A stretch of 64,000 nt of DNA from contig JBHGNT010000005.1 in the NCBI GenBank assembly GCA_043228905.1, forward strand, positions 3,782,001-3,846,000. The letters are read 5' to 3'. Positions within the stretch are counted from its first letter, which is position 1. Every line of letters starts with the position of its first letter. Shown here one piece after another: positions 25,801 through 37,065 of this stretch. Source of the DNA: Azolla caroliniana. Its lineage: Eukaryota; Polypodiophyta. The translations under genes and the position numbers were made by a program. Below the pieces are notes generated by a model. It was not told the DNA's origin and did no database searches. It worked only from the letters and a program-made list of their open reading frames with translations.

Positions 25801-28800
25801 ACCCCTTTATCTAACCAGGAAACCTTATGTTTTATGTTCGTACATAGCTATTTAGGTTGTGTCTGGACGCGAGGCCATCTGCAAATGCATGGGTCAATCC
25901 CTGCACTATTACCTATTAAGGGTTATTTGTATGCTCTTGAGTGGTCGAAGTATCTTTCCGTAAGAAAAGGTCATATTGTTGGGATAAGGAAACCGTCTTC
26001 CTTGGCATTGAATGATATATATTTGAGAGAGGGAGAGCCTTGCACGATGAATATTTGTGAAGGGGAGAGATGATGCCAATGACATGTTAATATCTATTGG
26101 GAGGGGGGGGGGGGGTGTTGAACCTCGTGCTAGTGTGGGCCCTGGCATACACTAATTTGCCATATCATAAAGAAGGCTTGGGCATTATCATCCTTGTTGG
26201 CTAAATTGGTGATTATAGGACCATTTTTGGCTCAAGAAATCTTGAAGGCTTTCTTGTACGTGACTCTTTTATACTATTCATCTTGCTATGGGGGACATTG
26301 ATCACCTTCTCGTAGATGCTTTTCTTACTCCTCCCCCTCTACCTTCTGTGTTTGCTCAAACCCATTGCTAGAATATTGAGGGATCACGGTGAATGTTGGT
26401 GGCTATCTGGGGACCCTTAATATTAGCCCCGCCTTTCCGTAAATACACTCCTTGATTGGGAGACACCTTCTGCAAGAACAAATTTTAGCCTGAGCGTGAC
26501 TATGATATATTGAAGATTTGCCAGAATGTGTTTTTTTCATGAATATTGGCCATACATATGGGACATGAAGATCTCCCTTGCATGCTGGTCTTCCGGTTGG
26601 AACAACACAATGGTCACTGCCCACTTGTGCATGCCTATGTACTTTATATGAAAGTCTATATTAATATTCAGATTTTCATTAAAGAGATAGATAGATGGAT
26701 GATTAACTTCCGTAGGAGAATAGAAAATAAATTTTACTGTCCATGACGCGGCCAATTTTGACCTATGGGACCAAATCAACATATCATGTTGTATGTGATT
26801 CCTTCCTAAGACGGAGGGTTACTACTCTGTAGTAAAAAATCTTGATGTGTGAAAATAATGCACAGACATTTATGCTCACCCTTCTCAGTGGAAATAGAGA
26901 AGAGAGAACTGATATAATAATGTCCATGTGGACCAACATGATGTTTGGGACCAACAATCGTCATAAAGCACTCTCTTCAGCACTCTCCCCAGCCATGTAG
27001 GTGGGGTATTTTAAAGTGGTTGAAATGGAAAAAAAGTGAAGGTTCATATGAAAAACTAAACAAGCTTGTTTCCTAAATTCACTGTTTGTATATCTTCCAT
27101 GAATTTGGTTGTGGTGAAGTAGATGAGCTGAGAGCAGTCCTAGTTTCGTCAGTGATGATTCCTTCGTTGCTAACAGCTCTTGATAACTAGTAAAAACTTA
27201 TAGAAACTCTTGAAAATCATGCCTGATTTTCTAATATGTGGGGCATTCCAAAGTTACATGTTCTTCCGTTTCTGGTACTTGATGCAAAAAGTCACATATT
27301 TCCTTTTTCTGCTCAATAGTCAGCTAGCCCACAGTTTCTGTTTACAGTTTCTGTGATTATGCGGGCATTATTGTGTTCATCTTGCTCGCGTTGGCATGGG
27401 TAACCAGATGCAAACTCGGGCATCAAACATCTGGCCCCAGTTTCTATGAACAATGTATGTCAGCATGTAGGCATTAGTGTTATGACGAATCTGCTCGCTT
27501 TGGCATGGGTGACCAGATGAAAGCTTCGGCATTAAACATCTGGCATCAGTAATTTTCCCGGTAGAATAGTAATGCAGCTGCAATCATACACAAACTTAGA
27601 TCTAAGTTTGGGCTGTTCCACATTTCGGGTCAGTGTCATCTGGTAAAGTTGTGTCATCTGTTCCACACTTATGCACGAGTTAATAAAAATTATGCTTGTG
27701 GTAGCTTCCATGTGGAAACTAAAAGAGAGAGAGAGAATTGGCCAGACAGATGTAGCTAGGTTATCCTGTGCAGAACAGAAGGTCATGCATTCAACCCCTA
27801 CTTTCCAGTGTCATCTTGTAAATTAGTGGAATAAGGGAGGTTTGAATCTGGGTGCATGTATGGAAAAAATTGCGTACAGCTCCAACAGGAAGAAAAGAAA
27901 AGAAAAGAAAGATGTTTTATACATTCAGGAAGTTGCTATCAAGCGGATGAAAGCAATAATCACGAAGGAGTTTCTTGCAGAAATAAAGGTGCTATGCAAG
28001 TTCCATCACACGAATCTGGTAATTGCATCTGGATCCCATTTGTAATAATAGACCCAACTCGATTCTTTTAAAAAAACAGAAATTAGATTATGATTCAAAT
28101 TTTTTACTTTATATTGTGATGCAGAATGAGCTATATGGTTATTCTTCCTATGGGGATGACTTGTTTGTAGTCTATGAGTATGCGGAACATCGAGCGTTGG
28201 CAGATCGATTGCATGAACCAATGTCAAAAGGTATGGCTATTTAGCGTCTAGTGCAAAGAAACTATTAAAGGTTTAGGGTTCAAATCTCTTGCTATTTCTC
28301 CTCCACAGGATTGACCCCGCTGACGTGGAGTATGAGAGTTCAAATAGCATTGGACACTGCAAAGGGTTTGGAATACATTCATGAGCATACAAAAGAGCAT
28401 TATGTTCACCGTGATGTCAAAACAAGCAACATCCTTCTAGATACTGATTTCCGTGCCAAGGTATTTCTTATCAATGATAGCCCTAGTTTTTTATGCTCAT
28501 ATGATTAAGAAAAATGGCTATGGAGTTCACTCCAGACATGTCATGTATGTATAATTTTGTTCTAATAGGCCACACTAGTATTTAAGAGATAGATGTTAAT
28601 ATGTCTTTCTTTCTATCTTCTTTGTGTGGCTAAGGTTGCAGACTTCGGTCTTGCTAAATTAGTAGAAAAGACTGATGGTGGCGATGCGTCGGTAACAAGA
28701 ATAGTCGGCACTTTTGGTTATCTTGCCCCAGAGTAATGCAAATAAACACTTTCATGCTTCATATTGCTAGTGATATAGAGAACCCTCCAACATATATAGC

Positions 28801-29894
28801 TAAATTATATACGTGTTTTTTTTCCCTCCGAAGTATGTTAAGTACATCTTTGATTGAAAACTATGTTTGACTCACACATTCATGAACCTCAAATTTCTTG
28901 TCGGGTTCCAGGTATAGCCGTGATGGCATAGCCACATCGAAGAGTGATGTATATGCATTTGGTGTGGTCTTGTTTGAGCTAATCACTGGCAAGGAAGCCA
29001 TATCAAAGAGCCGAGTCTCTATCCCTTCGACACCAGAGAGACGTTCACTCATCTCAATAGTAAGAGACTTGTGAATGTGGAGAAATGAGAGGAGTTAGTT
29101 AAATTTTCTTTTCCTGAAATTTGTTTGAGTGGCACTGTTGGGCCGTTCGAATTTGCAAGGAATTTTCTTTAAATTTTATGCCTTTGTGTGAATTGAATAT
29201 ATGCAGGTGTCAAGAGCTCTTAGGGATTGTCCTAACTCTATAGAGATGGGCCGGCTCCGGGAAGTCATTGATCCAATCCTGAACGACCTTTTCCCACCTG
29301 ATTGTCTCTACAAGGTGGGGATTGAGTAGTATGTATTCACTTGTGTTTTGCATGTGATACTGCTAATGTCGGACATGGTTATTAAAGTTTTTTCATATGG
29401 TTTTGATAACTTCCCACATGATTTTGATGCAAAACTTGTTTTGTTTTGATGGATTTTCCTAGTTTCCCATACTGCTGATGTAAATTGTAGGTTTTTGATA
29501 GTTTTAACTTTTTCCCATATGATTTTGATGTCAAAGACTGATTTTCTTATTTCTTTTGGATTTGGGATACGTCCCGCATGAGTTTGATAAAAACGTTTTT
29601 CTTTATGCCGTCGATTTCGTACAAATTTGATTACGACTTTTATTTGTTTAGTTTCTGTGGCAACCTTGTTGCTATGGAATTTTGTTTTATTTGTTTGGTT
29701 ATTTAAAAAATTGTAATGACAAATGGCAGATGGCGAAACTAGGGCAAGCATGTGTGGAGGAAGACCCCATCCTAAGGCCTGACATGAGATATGTGGTGTT
29801 TACGCTGTCTCAGATCCTTCTGTCATCGATTCAATGGGAAGCTACACTGGGAGGGAGTAGCCAAATCTTCAGTGGACTTGTACAAGGAAGATGA
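22882..29894 (+). CDS. LYK3: LysM receptor-like kinase, LYK3 type
   Basis: Plasma-membrane LysM receptor kinase; the family senses chitin-type or lipochitooligosaccharide signals. Exons: 22882-23533, 24541-24603, 25019-25306, 25410-25555, 27929-28018, 28125-28230, 28309-28460, 28635-28732, 28912-29059, 29207-29314, 29730-29894, totalling 2016 nt and 671 aa. Residues 1-30 are a signal peptide. The ectodomain has CxC pairs (NCSC 91-94, LCGC 155-158) and a third LysM at about 170-217. A transmembrane helix spans about 252-274. The kinase has GQGAFG (368-373), VAIK (K388), YVHRD (HRD 482-484, RD type), DFG (502-504) and APE. The C-terminus SSIQWEATL...FSGLVQGR is the LYK3-type ending rather than that of CERK1. 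Intron 3 starts with GC (CGAG|GCAAGT). All key catalytic residues are present, so an active kinase is predicted; the ligand is unknown. Confidence 0.95.
23534..24115. repeat. Tandem copies of the exon 1/intron 1 boundary in LYK3 intron 1
   Basis: The 3' end of exon 1 plus the donor region (from about 23470: AACAACATTAGTAACGAGAA, through CCCATCAACATATGTGAGTT) recurs in decayed form at about 23640-23710, 23790-23870 and 23925-24000. The intervening taacctta...ggagt block repeats at 23615, 23766 and 23889, so periods are about 120-150 bp. The copy at 23850 keeps the complete CATATGTGAGTTTT donor. A 43-bp duplication follows at about 23990-24070. Confidence 0.75.
25556..27928. other. LYK3 intron 4 (2.4 kb)
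   Basis: Long intron splitting the kinase domain between the Gly-rich loop and the VAIK lysine. It contains a 13-bp G run (26103-26115), a 110-bp duplicated block (ggcatgggt...accagatg, near 27393 and 27503), and a possible SINE ending in an AAAAG-rich tail just before exon 5. No nested gene is seen. Confidence 0.6.
27750..27912 (+). mobile_element. Possible tRNA-derived SINE remnant
   Basis: The segment tagctaggttatcctgtgc...ggtcatgcattcaacccc resembles a decayed pol III A box and B box. About 100 bp later it ends in an (AAAAG)n tail at 27889-27912. No target-site duplication was identified, so this is tentative. Confidence 0.3.
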
Positions 29895-30361
29895 ATACAA
29901 ACCATACATGAATTTCAAAACAAACAAAACCTCAATTGTTGTTTGTCACTTGTTGTACACTACTTACCACCAAGAAGAGTACCTGAAAAAGCACACCACT
30001 TTCTTTGTATTCTAAAAGTACTTACATAATAGGCATCATTAATGGAATTTCAAATTCGTTCAATTAATCATTAGCTTTCACTCTTTAAGTACTTGTATCA
30101 AGTGTGTCCTATTAAGGCCCAATTAGTGTGTGTTTTGTGCCGTTGACACTCTTTTATAGAAGTCTATTGACTAATTATCAATTTTTATTACATTTCTTGT
30201 TTAGATTCGAATTGAGAGTGGTTAAGGTAGCATTCCCTTTAATGATTAATACCAATGCTCTTAGACATAGGAGTCATTGCTAATCAATCCTACTTGTGTC
30301 ACCAATATTTGAGTAAATGCTAATTTATCTTGGAAGAACAACTTTGGTGTATACGTATAAC
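29895..30361. other. LYK3 3' flank
   Basis: Probable 3' UTR and short spacer. Nothing else recognised. Confidence 0.4.
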
Positions 30362-30792
30362 TAAAAATCGGCAACGGTTTGGTTTGGTTCGAGAGTGTCA
30401 AAGTCGAACCGTTTAAAAATGATATGTTTAAATTTTTTGAAACTTAAACCAAACAAAACCGAACCACAAAATCGTTTTAACTAGGTACAAAAAATTCAAG
30501 CTCAAACCAAATAGTTTTAGAGACTTTCAAACCTTTAAATTGTTAAATCGTTAAAACCACGGTTTTGCGGTTTAGTTTTGGTTTTCAAGTTAGGTCAAAA
30601 TTCAAAATTTTAGATTTTAATTTAAAAACCGTTTGAACTGTTTAAATTGATAAAGGCTCGAATTGAACCTAATCGAACCGGTAAACCCAAAAACCGAACC
30701 ATTTACAAAAACCTAAACTTGAACCGAATAGTTTCAATCATTAAGCCACAATTTTGCGGTTCGGTTCGGTTCAAACTGAACCGTTGAGTGAT
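30362..30792. mobile_element. hAT-MITE-like element, one terminus degraded
   Basis: The left end aaatcggcaacggtttgg matches the terminal inverted repeat of the MITE at 51539. The interior is full of mirrored aaccgaacc/ggttcggtt segments able to form hairpins. The right end (gaaccgttg) keeps only part of the expected inverted repeat. Confidence 0.5.
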
Positions 30793-30849
30793 GTTGTCAA
30801 AAACTGATGTACATCATCGCGCCTTCCAAATTACCAACACAAGAGTAGA

Positions 30850-31920
30850 TGAAATTGTCTTCCAAATAATATCATCCCTAAATTGCAAACTATCAATTAG
30901 AAAAGGTTGAACCATTTGTATATGAAGAGAAACTATGTGAAAGGCTTCCACTATATCCTCCTTTTCATATAACAACAGTTATCCCTCTAGAATGCTCCAC
31001 CTAACTGCACCCCAAGTGATCACACAATTAGCATGTATCAATCAACAACCTTAATACTCTCTTCCATACTTGCATAATTTTAGGACAAGACTAGAATACA
31101 AGCTTAATTGATTCCATCATACATCCACACGACTTACTATGCAGTTGTCGTAACCAAGCACGAACCAACAGTGCAGAATGGATCAATAACCATCGAAAAA
31201 GTACAATCTTCCTAGGAATTTGCATACTCCATAACCACTTCCAATATTTAGATGCATCCATTAAAGAGGTCCCATTCGCCAACCACACTTTCATAGCAGA
31301 TGGCGGATGTAATTTCCTACTTAAGAGCAACTTTCGTTCCAACTTTACATAATATTGAAAAAACTGAATAAATATAGTATGAGACAAAGGATTTGTATGT
31401 TTCCAAAGACAATATGATGGATCCCAATGCAAGTCCAACAACAACTTTTTTTTAAATACCCATAGTTGGCAAAATAACATAGTATTCAAAGGAGAAGGAT
31501 CTAAAATCCACCTTTTACCAAATTTACCAATCACTCTCACCAGATGTTGCAATGTCGTTTGCCAAATTGATGATTCCACATCAGTTTGGCATAATCTTCC
31601 TTCCTCAGATACATCAAAATAGTAAGAATCTCCTTGAGACATTGTTCCTTTTACTCCTATCATAACACCAACCAAAGTAAAATATCCAAACCAAACATGC
31701 ACAAAAGAAGGTGACCAATTAGAGAGAAAATTCCCTAAAGATAACTGAATTGCATCAAACATAGCTCTAAAACCCCTACACCTGGTAGCATTAAGATGAC
31801 AAGATGAGAATTATTAAGATGACAAACATAATTTCCCCAAGAGGCTACTGTGGTAGCTATACCATTATCCAACTCAGCCCATTGTAATCGTAGTCGGTTT
31901 CCAAGCAATATCACAAGTTA
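30850..31920 (-). mobile_element. LINE ORF2 fragment, C-terminal region
   Basis: A 223-aa minus-strand frame (31091-31762) resembles the intact LINE ORF2: GVKGTMSQGDSYYFDVSEEG, WILDPSPLN, FFQYYVKLERKLL, YWKWLWSMQIPRKIVLFRWLL. Flanking sequence continues the match; near 31880-31917 the minus strand reads LGNRLRLQWAELD. It is divergent from the 42-48 kb copy, truncated at both ends, and belongs to a related subfamily. Confidence 0.8.
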
Positions 31921-32966
31921 TGGTTCGGTTTCATATATGGCTTCCTTTATTTAGTATTGATGATGAAAGAAACATGTGCTTGGATGTGTGGTATACTTAA
32001 TTTTTGCATTGCAATATGTCACATCTCGACAATAGTACTACAAATTGGATCAAACCTTAACATATTGGGGGTAGCCATAAATTATGCATATAGGGGAATA
32101 ATGGTTAGTTCTCTTATTGTGGATTTATATCTTAGGATTGCAATGAATGGGAAGAGAGCTTGTGGACAAATAGGTATTTTAAAATAACATAGCAACTTGC
32201 CATCTCAACATTGGTTGTTTGTCAGTATTAGTGTTACTTTTTCTTGTAGTTAGGTGAATGACACTTTAGATATGGAATGTAGGTACAATTCATGGAAAAA
32301 GCAACCCTGGCCAAAGCATACTGCATTGACACATTATTCCCCCAATCAAGAGCAAGAGAATGAGGACTACTTCACCTACAAATGTGAAGCATATATCAAC
32401 AAACATGTTTCTAAACTATTCTCTCAAGCATAGTATGAACCATACGTACCATACGTGCATCCGCATCCGCAAATGATTGAACCATTCGTGTAAGAAAAAC
32501 ACCCTCAAAGAATGATAAATACCATACTTCTGGATTAACTATTTATTATGAGGTAAATAAGCCTAACAAATGGAAAAAAACAATAAAAAAACATTTAAAA
32601 AATGGGAAAAAAACATAAGAATGTTTGAATAACATTCGCATTCGTTTTCCAACGTAGGAAAATGAATGTTATTCTAGACGAATTTTACGTACTATGCTCT
32701 CAAGTAATGGAGTGAAATGCACATGCCAAATGTCACACATTCGACACTCAATATTTATTGAGAAATTCTTGTATTTCCTTTTTGGTGGATGCATTCTTTT
32801 GGACTCCATGTCTCAAGTAATAATTACATTGCTTTCTTATAGAATTCTAGAGTCTAGATTTAAATGACATGAAGGTTATAAAAAAATCATCTAGCACATG
32901 ATGTAATCATGATATAATATCATATAAGAAAAGTACTTAGATTATCAATTTATACACATTTTCTCT
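31921..32966. other. Intergenic spacer
   Basis: AT-rich sequence between LINE fragments. No gene is recognised; the plus-strand frame at 31957-32187 has no domain. Confidence 0.4.
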
Positions 32967-32986
32967 AATATTGATATACTCTTACA

Positions 32987-33224
32987 TTTTCAGCGTCTGG
33001 TCCTAAATGGAATTACCAAGCACCAAGATGGCTGTTTCCGCCATTGGCTTCGTTGTGAATATGTGGTCACCATGGTGGTCACTATGTGAAAAGAGGCAGT
33101 GGGTTACTCTTGTTGTAAATAGTTAGGTGAGGATTATGCTGTTTTGATTATGGCTGTTCTTCGATGTAATTCTTTTGCTAACTAATGGGAAGTAGTGTTT
33201 TTTTTGGAAAAAAAAAATAAAAAA
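32987..33224 (+). mobile_element. 5'-truncated LINE 3' end with 20-bp target-site duplication
   Basis: A 238-bp insert ends in gaagtagtg, a T run, GGA and a poly(A)-rich tail, the same 3' architecture as the other LINE copies here. The flanking direct repeat aatattgatatactcttaca lies at 32967-32986 and 33225-33244, a perfect 20 bp. Confidence 0.88.
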
Positions 33225-33244
33225 AATATTGATATACTCTTACA

Positions 33245-34310
33245 ATCCTATGAAAAAAATTGATTCCTTGGCATTGTGGCCCCTTTCATGAAGTGTCGGG
33301 ATTGCTATTGTGTTGTATATTGTTCATTCATAGATTAATTCATACACACTATTCATTAATAGATTAAAATGGTCCACATCATTAAGACAATTGCTTGTGG
33401 ACAATTCTCATAAGCATTTATGGCCATGTTGGAAACCCCCTTTTCTCTTCATTTTTACAATATATCTAAACATTTTTGCCCAATATGGGGGTAACCCTTT
33501 TATCTAGAATCCTTACATTGTAAGTGAAATTGTTTTAGCCATTGGGTTTAAAACAAGGCCCTTGGGCCTTAGCTATACATTTCATAATGATATCTCCAAA
33601 AGTACGTGTCTGATTCTTACTTGTTTTTATGATGATGATCACCATTTGATAGGCATTTATGTTCTATGTCATCATCACTCTTTGTGCTCATTCTTGTTTT
33701 CGTAACCATTCTCCTTGGACTCTCGTATCGTCCTAATTCATCTACCAAAATGTGGCATCCTTCTATGCAACTTACCAATTATAGTTATAGATGGTGGTCA
33801 CAAATTATTCCTCGTACCACATGTTCACCCCTAAAAAAGTAGTGAGTGTAGCTAGGAAGTGTGGTTGTACCCCCTATGTTTTTGTTGTCGGTTCTTATCC
33901 ACTTGATTTTGACAATCACAACGACTATCTTGCTCTCCAATTTGAACTTAAAAAATGGGCTTAGGCCAAAAGGACAATAACAAATTAAATAGTATAAGCT
34001 CTTGTCCCATTAGATAAATTAATTTAAACAAATAACAAATCAGATTTGATTACTTGGCAACCACACCACTTCATTTGCATGGTAGCAGTAGCTTTATTTA
34101 TTAGTAATGAGTTCGAGTGTTTTTAAACTGTGGTGAACTTTGTACATTAAGAATTGTAACAAAATTCTTTATTATTCGAACTTTGTACTTATTCGTTAGG
34201 TCATCACATTGCATCTAAAGGTATATGACATTGACATTTATGGAAACCTAATACCTTTGCAATAAAAGAATTGGTTGAGATGTTGAAAATCAAGTTACTT
34301 CTCAACCAAT
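33245..34310. other. Intergenic spacer
   Basis: AT-rich sequence. No coding, RNA or element signature recognised. Confidence 0.4.
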
Positions 34311-34319
34311 TCTTGAAGT

Positions 34320-34985
34320 ATTGCAGTATTGAAGTATTGACAACTGAATTGAAGGTTTTCTGGAGTGTAGTATTCTTGAACATCAATATTCCATAGTGGG
34401 ACACATAAATATATCTTCTATGGTTAATTTGTAAATGATTTAAAGTGGAATCCCCTCAAGGCTCTATGTTCATAAAAACCAACAGAAGTAGATTATGTTT
34501 TAACTTCTATTAGTATGTTAATCCAAAAAAAGGGTCTTTATGGTTTAAGATGCTTTTGCCCTTGAGTTCAAGATATAAGTGATGACAACCAAAGTAAAGG
34601 TAGTCCTCTTCCACCTCAATATTCCATAGTGAGACAAATATGAATATACCTTCTATGGTCAATTTGCAAATTATTTACAATGGTATCCCCTCAAGGCTCC
34701 ATGTTCATAAAAGGACTGACAAAAGTAGATTTACGGTTTAAGATGTTTTTGCCCTTGAGCTCAAGATTGAAGTAATGACAATTGAAGTAAAGGTTTCCTT
34801 GAGTGTAGTATTCATGCACATCAATATCCAATAGTGGGACACATATGAATATATCTTCTATGATCAATATGTAAATTATTTACAATGATATATCCTAAAG
34901 GCTCCATGTTCCTGAAAGGAGCAACAAAACTAGATTATGTTTTAGCTTCTAGTAGTACGTTAATCCAGAAAAGGGGTTTTATGGT
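34320..34985. repeat. Three-copy tandem repeat, 206-232-bp period
   Basis: Copies begin at about 34381, 34613 and 34819 with tcaatattccatagtg(g/a)gaca, followed by cccctcaaggctc(t/c)atgttc. The middle copy lacks an internal segment of about 25-45 bp. Confidence 0.88.
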
Positions 34986-35127
34986 TGACTAAAAGTTGGC
35001 CACCAGTAAAAATTTTCAGGACTTGGGTGGGTTTTAGAGATAGTCCAATAAAAGAAAAAACAAATGATATGTTATATTCAATGTAAGGATAATACTCTTT
35101 GTGAGCTTACCAAAAGGGTAATCCATA

Positions 35128-35400
35128 TCAATTAGCTCCATTGCACGATTTTTATTTTACTATGTAGATAATAAAGCCTAGATTAGATTGATAACCTAAT
35201 TGATGAAATGAATAGTGCAAATGTTGTGGGTTTAGCGTTCGCTTCGAAATTGATTTTTTTAACAATTAGTTCCATTGCACGATTTTTATTTTATTATGTA
35301 GATAATAGAGCCTAGGTTAGATTGATGACCTAATTGAAGAAATGAATAATGCAGATGTTGTGTGTTTAGTGTTCATTTTGAAATTGATTTTTTTAATATT
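35128..35400. repeat. 133-bp tandem duplication
   Basis: The block caattag(c/t)tccattgcacg starting near 35128 repeats near 35262, and both copies end in attgatttttttaa. The copies are about 90% alike by eye. Confidence 0.88.
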
Positions 35401-35970
35401 GAAATGTTTTCAAGCAACTAGTTTAGGATTGAAAACAATGTGTGGTCCTTAGGGAAAGGAGTAATTGTACTATTGATTGCAATCCTTTGAAATTGACTAC
35501 ATAATGCAAGTTTGAGGATTGTTTTGCTTGTTAAAAAAATTGTTTCATGTAGATGTATGTACTTGACAATCTAAAAATAAATTTGATATGGAGAAGCTTG
35601 TTGACAATTATACTCAAAGGCTCTTTGTTAAGGTGGTTCACGTAAATTTTAGTTTTTCTGCACTTCCTATGGAATGCTTCTATTATTTCACAAACATATA
35701 TTAGTGCACCTATGGTGACCCTTTATACAACTTTACATGGTCATTAGAAGCCATAGGTTGGTAAATTCTTATCCCTTGCACATAATGACTCATCTTGCAG
35801 TAAGCAATACATATATAATGTGTTTGTCATATTTATAATGAAACATATATCACACATACAAACAAGAGTGTGGGCACACACACATTATGGCCATACAACC
35901 ATTCATATTTTGTGAGTGAGCTTACAAATAGAAGTCAAGTTCTTGCATATATGCCTCAATTTGCCCTATA
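35401..35970. other. Intergenic spacer
   Basis: AT-rich; nothing recognised. Confidence 0.35.
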
Positions 35971-35973
35971 AAT

Positions 35974-36626
35974 TAATACCAGTTAATGGGTGGCGAAAAG
36001 GAAATGTAGACAAGATGTGGCCTTTTCTGTATAGATGTAATAGAGACTGCTAAACATTGTTTGTGAAGTTGTGGTTTTGCTCTGGACATATGGAAACGAA
36101 TCATAAAATTATTAACTCCAGTATATCCTACAATAGTGTATACATGGGTTGGAGATGCTATTGTGATGAAACATGGTTTGATGGGAAAAAAATTGATGAC
36201 TCTAAATCCACAAATACAAACGGATAAACCTCAAATATGGCAATTGGTAAGTAGTATTGCAATTTGGTATATTTGGAAGGGTCGATGTTTGAAGATATTT
36301 CAAAGTGTGACTGAAAGACTTGCCCAAAGAATTTCGGGAAATTGGATAGAGATTGTGCATAATCTCAAAGGGTTTTTGGATAGTATAAAATGTAATACGC
36401 ATCAAGCGGAGCTTAAGCGCTTGGAGTTTCATGCCATTTGGGATATAAGCATATTCTATAGATGGCTTTTTGATAAGGTGGAGTGGTTCTACTCAACACC
36501 AAAGTATTTATTTAAGCCGACGGTTAGAATTTAGAAAAACATAGGGGATCGATGGTACATCTTGTATGTTTAGCCTTATGGTGTTTTCTAATACTAATGT
36601 AGTATCTTTTTTGGGAAAAAAAAAAA
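35974..36626 (+). mobile_element. 5'-truncated LINE copy, C-terminus of ORF2 plus 3' UTR
   Basis: From accagttaatgggtggcgaa to the poly(A) run at 36616-36626 this is a close copy of the 3' end of the LINE at 42289-48384, in opposite orientation. The frame at 36136-36534 matches the last part of its ORF2 (IWQLVSSIAIWYIWK, GNTHQAELKRLEFHAIWDI-like). It has point changes and a frameshift upstream near CPFC. No clear target-site duplication was found. Confidence 0.92.
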
Positions 36627-37065
36627 GCTCTATTAATGAAAATAAGTGTACTTGGTAACCCCTAGAGACATTCATATGAGGCACTAATGAGTATGTTTAA
36701 CGTTTTTTGCATTTCTATGAGGATTTCTAGCATGCAATTAGGATTCATATTTGATATACATATACAAATGATGAAAGAGTGACCCAATTTCCAAAGTTTT
36801 GTAGCATAAGATATTATAGTCACTAGTCTAGTGTACATACAACCAAATTGTAGTAGAAAAGAGTACATGTTACATTCATTAACTTGTTGTAAAAAACAAG
36901 TTTGACGGTTCTTATTTATTTACATGCTACAAACATAAATAAATACCTTTGAAATTTGGGGTCTAGAAATGACTCAGATCTCTCCTAGTGTGGTCCATGT
37001 GACATATAATGAATGTATTACACCAAGTTATAAATTTATGCTCTAGTATAATATTTTGATGGTCA

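Noticed and set aside
35960-36640. Target-site duplication for the LINE copy ending at 36626
   Set aside because: The flanks ctataaattaat and ctctattaatga are only loosely similar; no convincing direct repeat.
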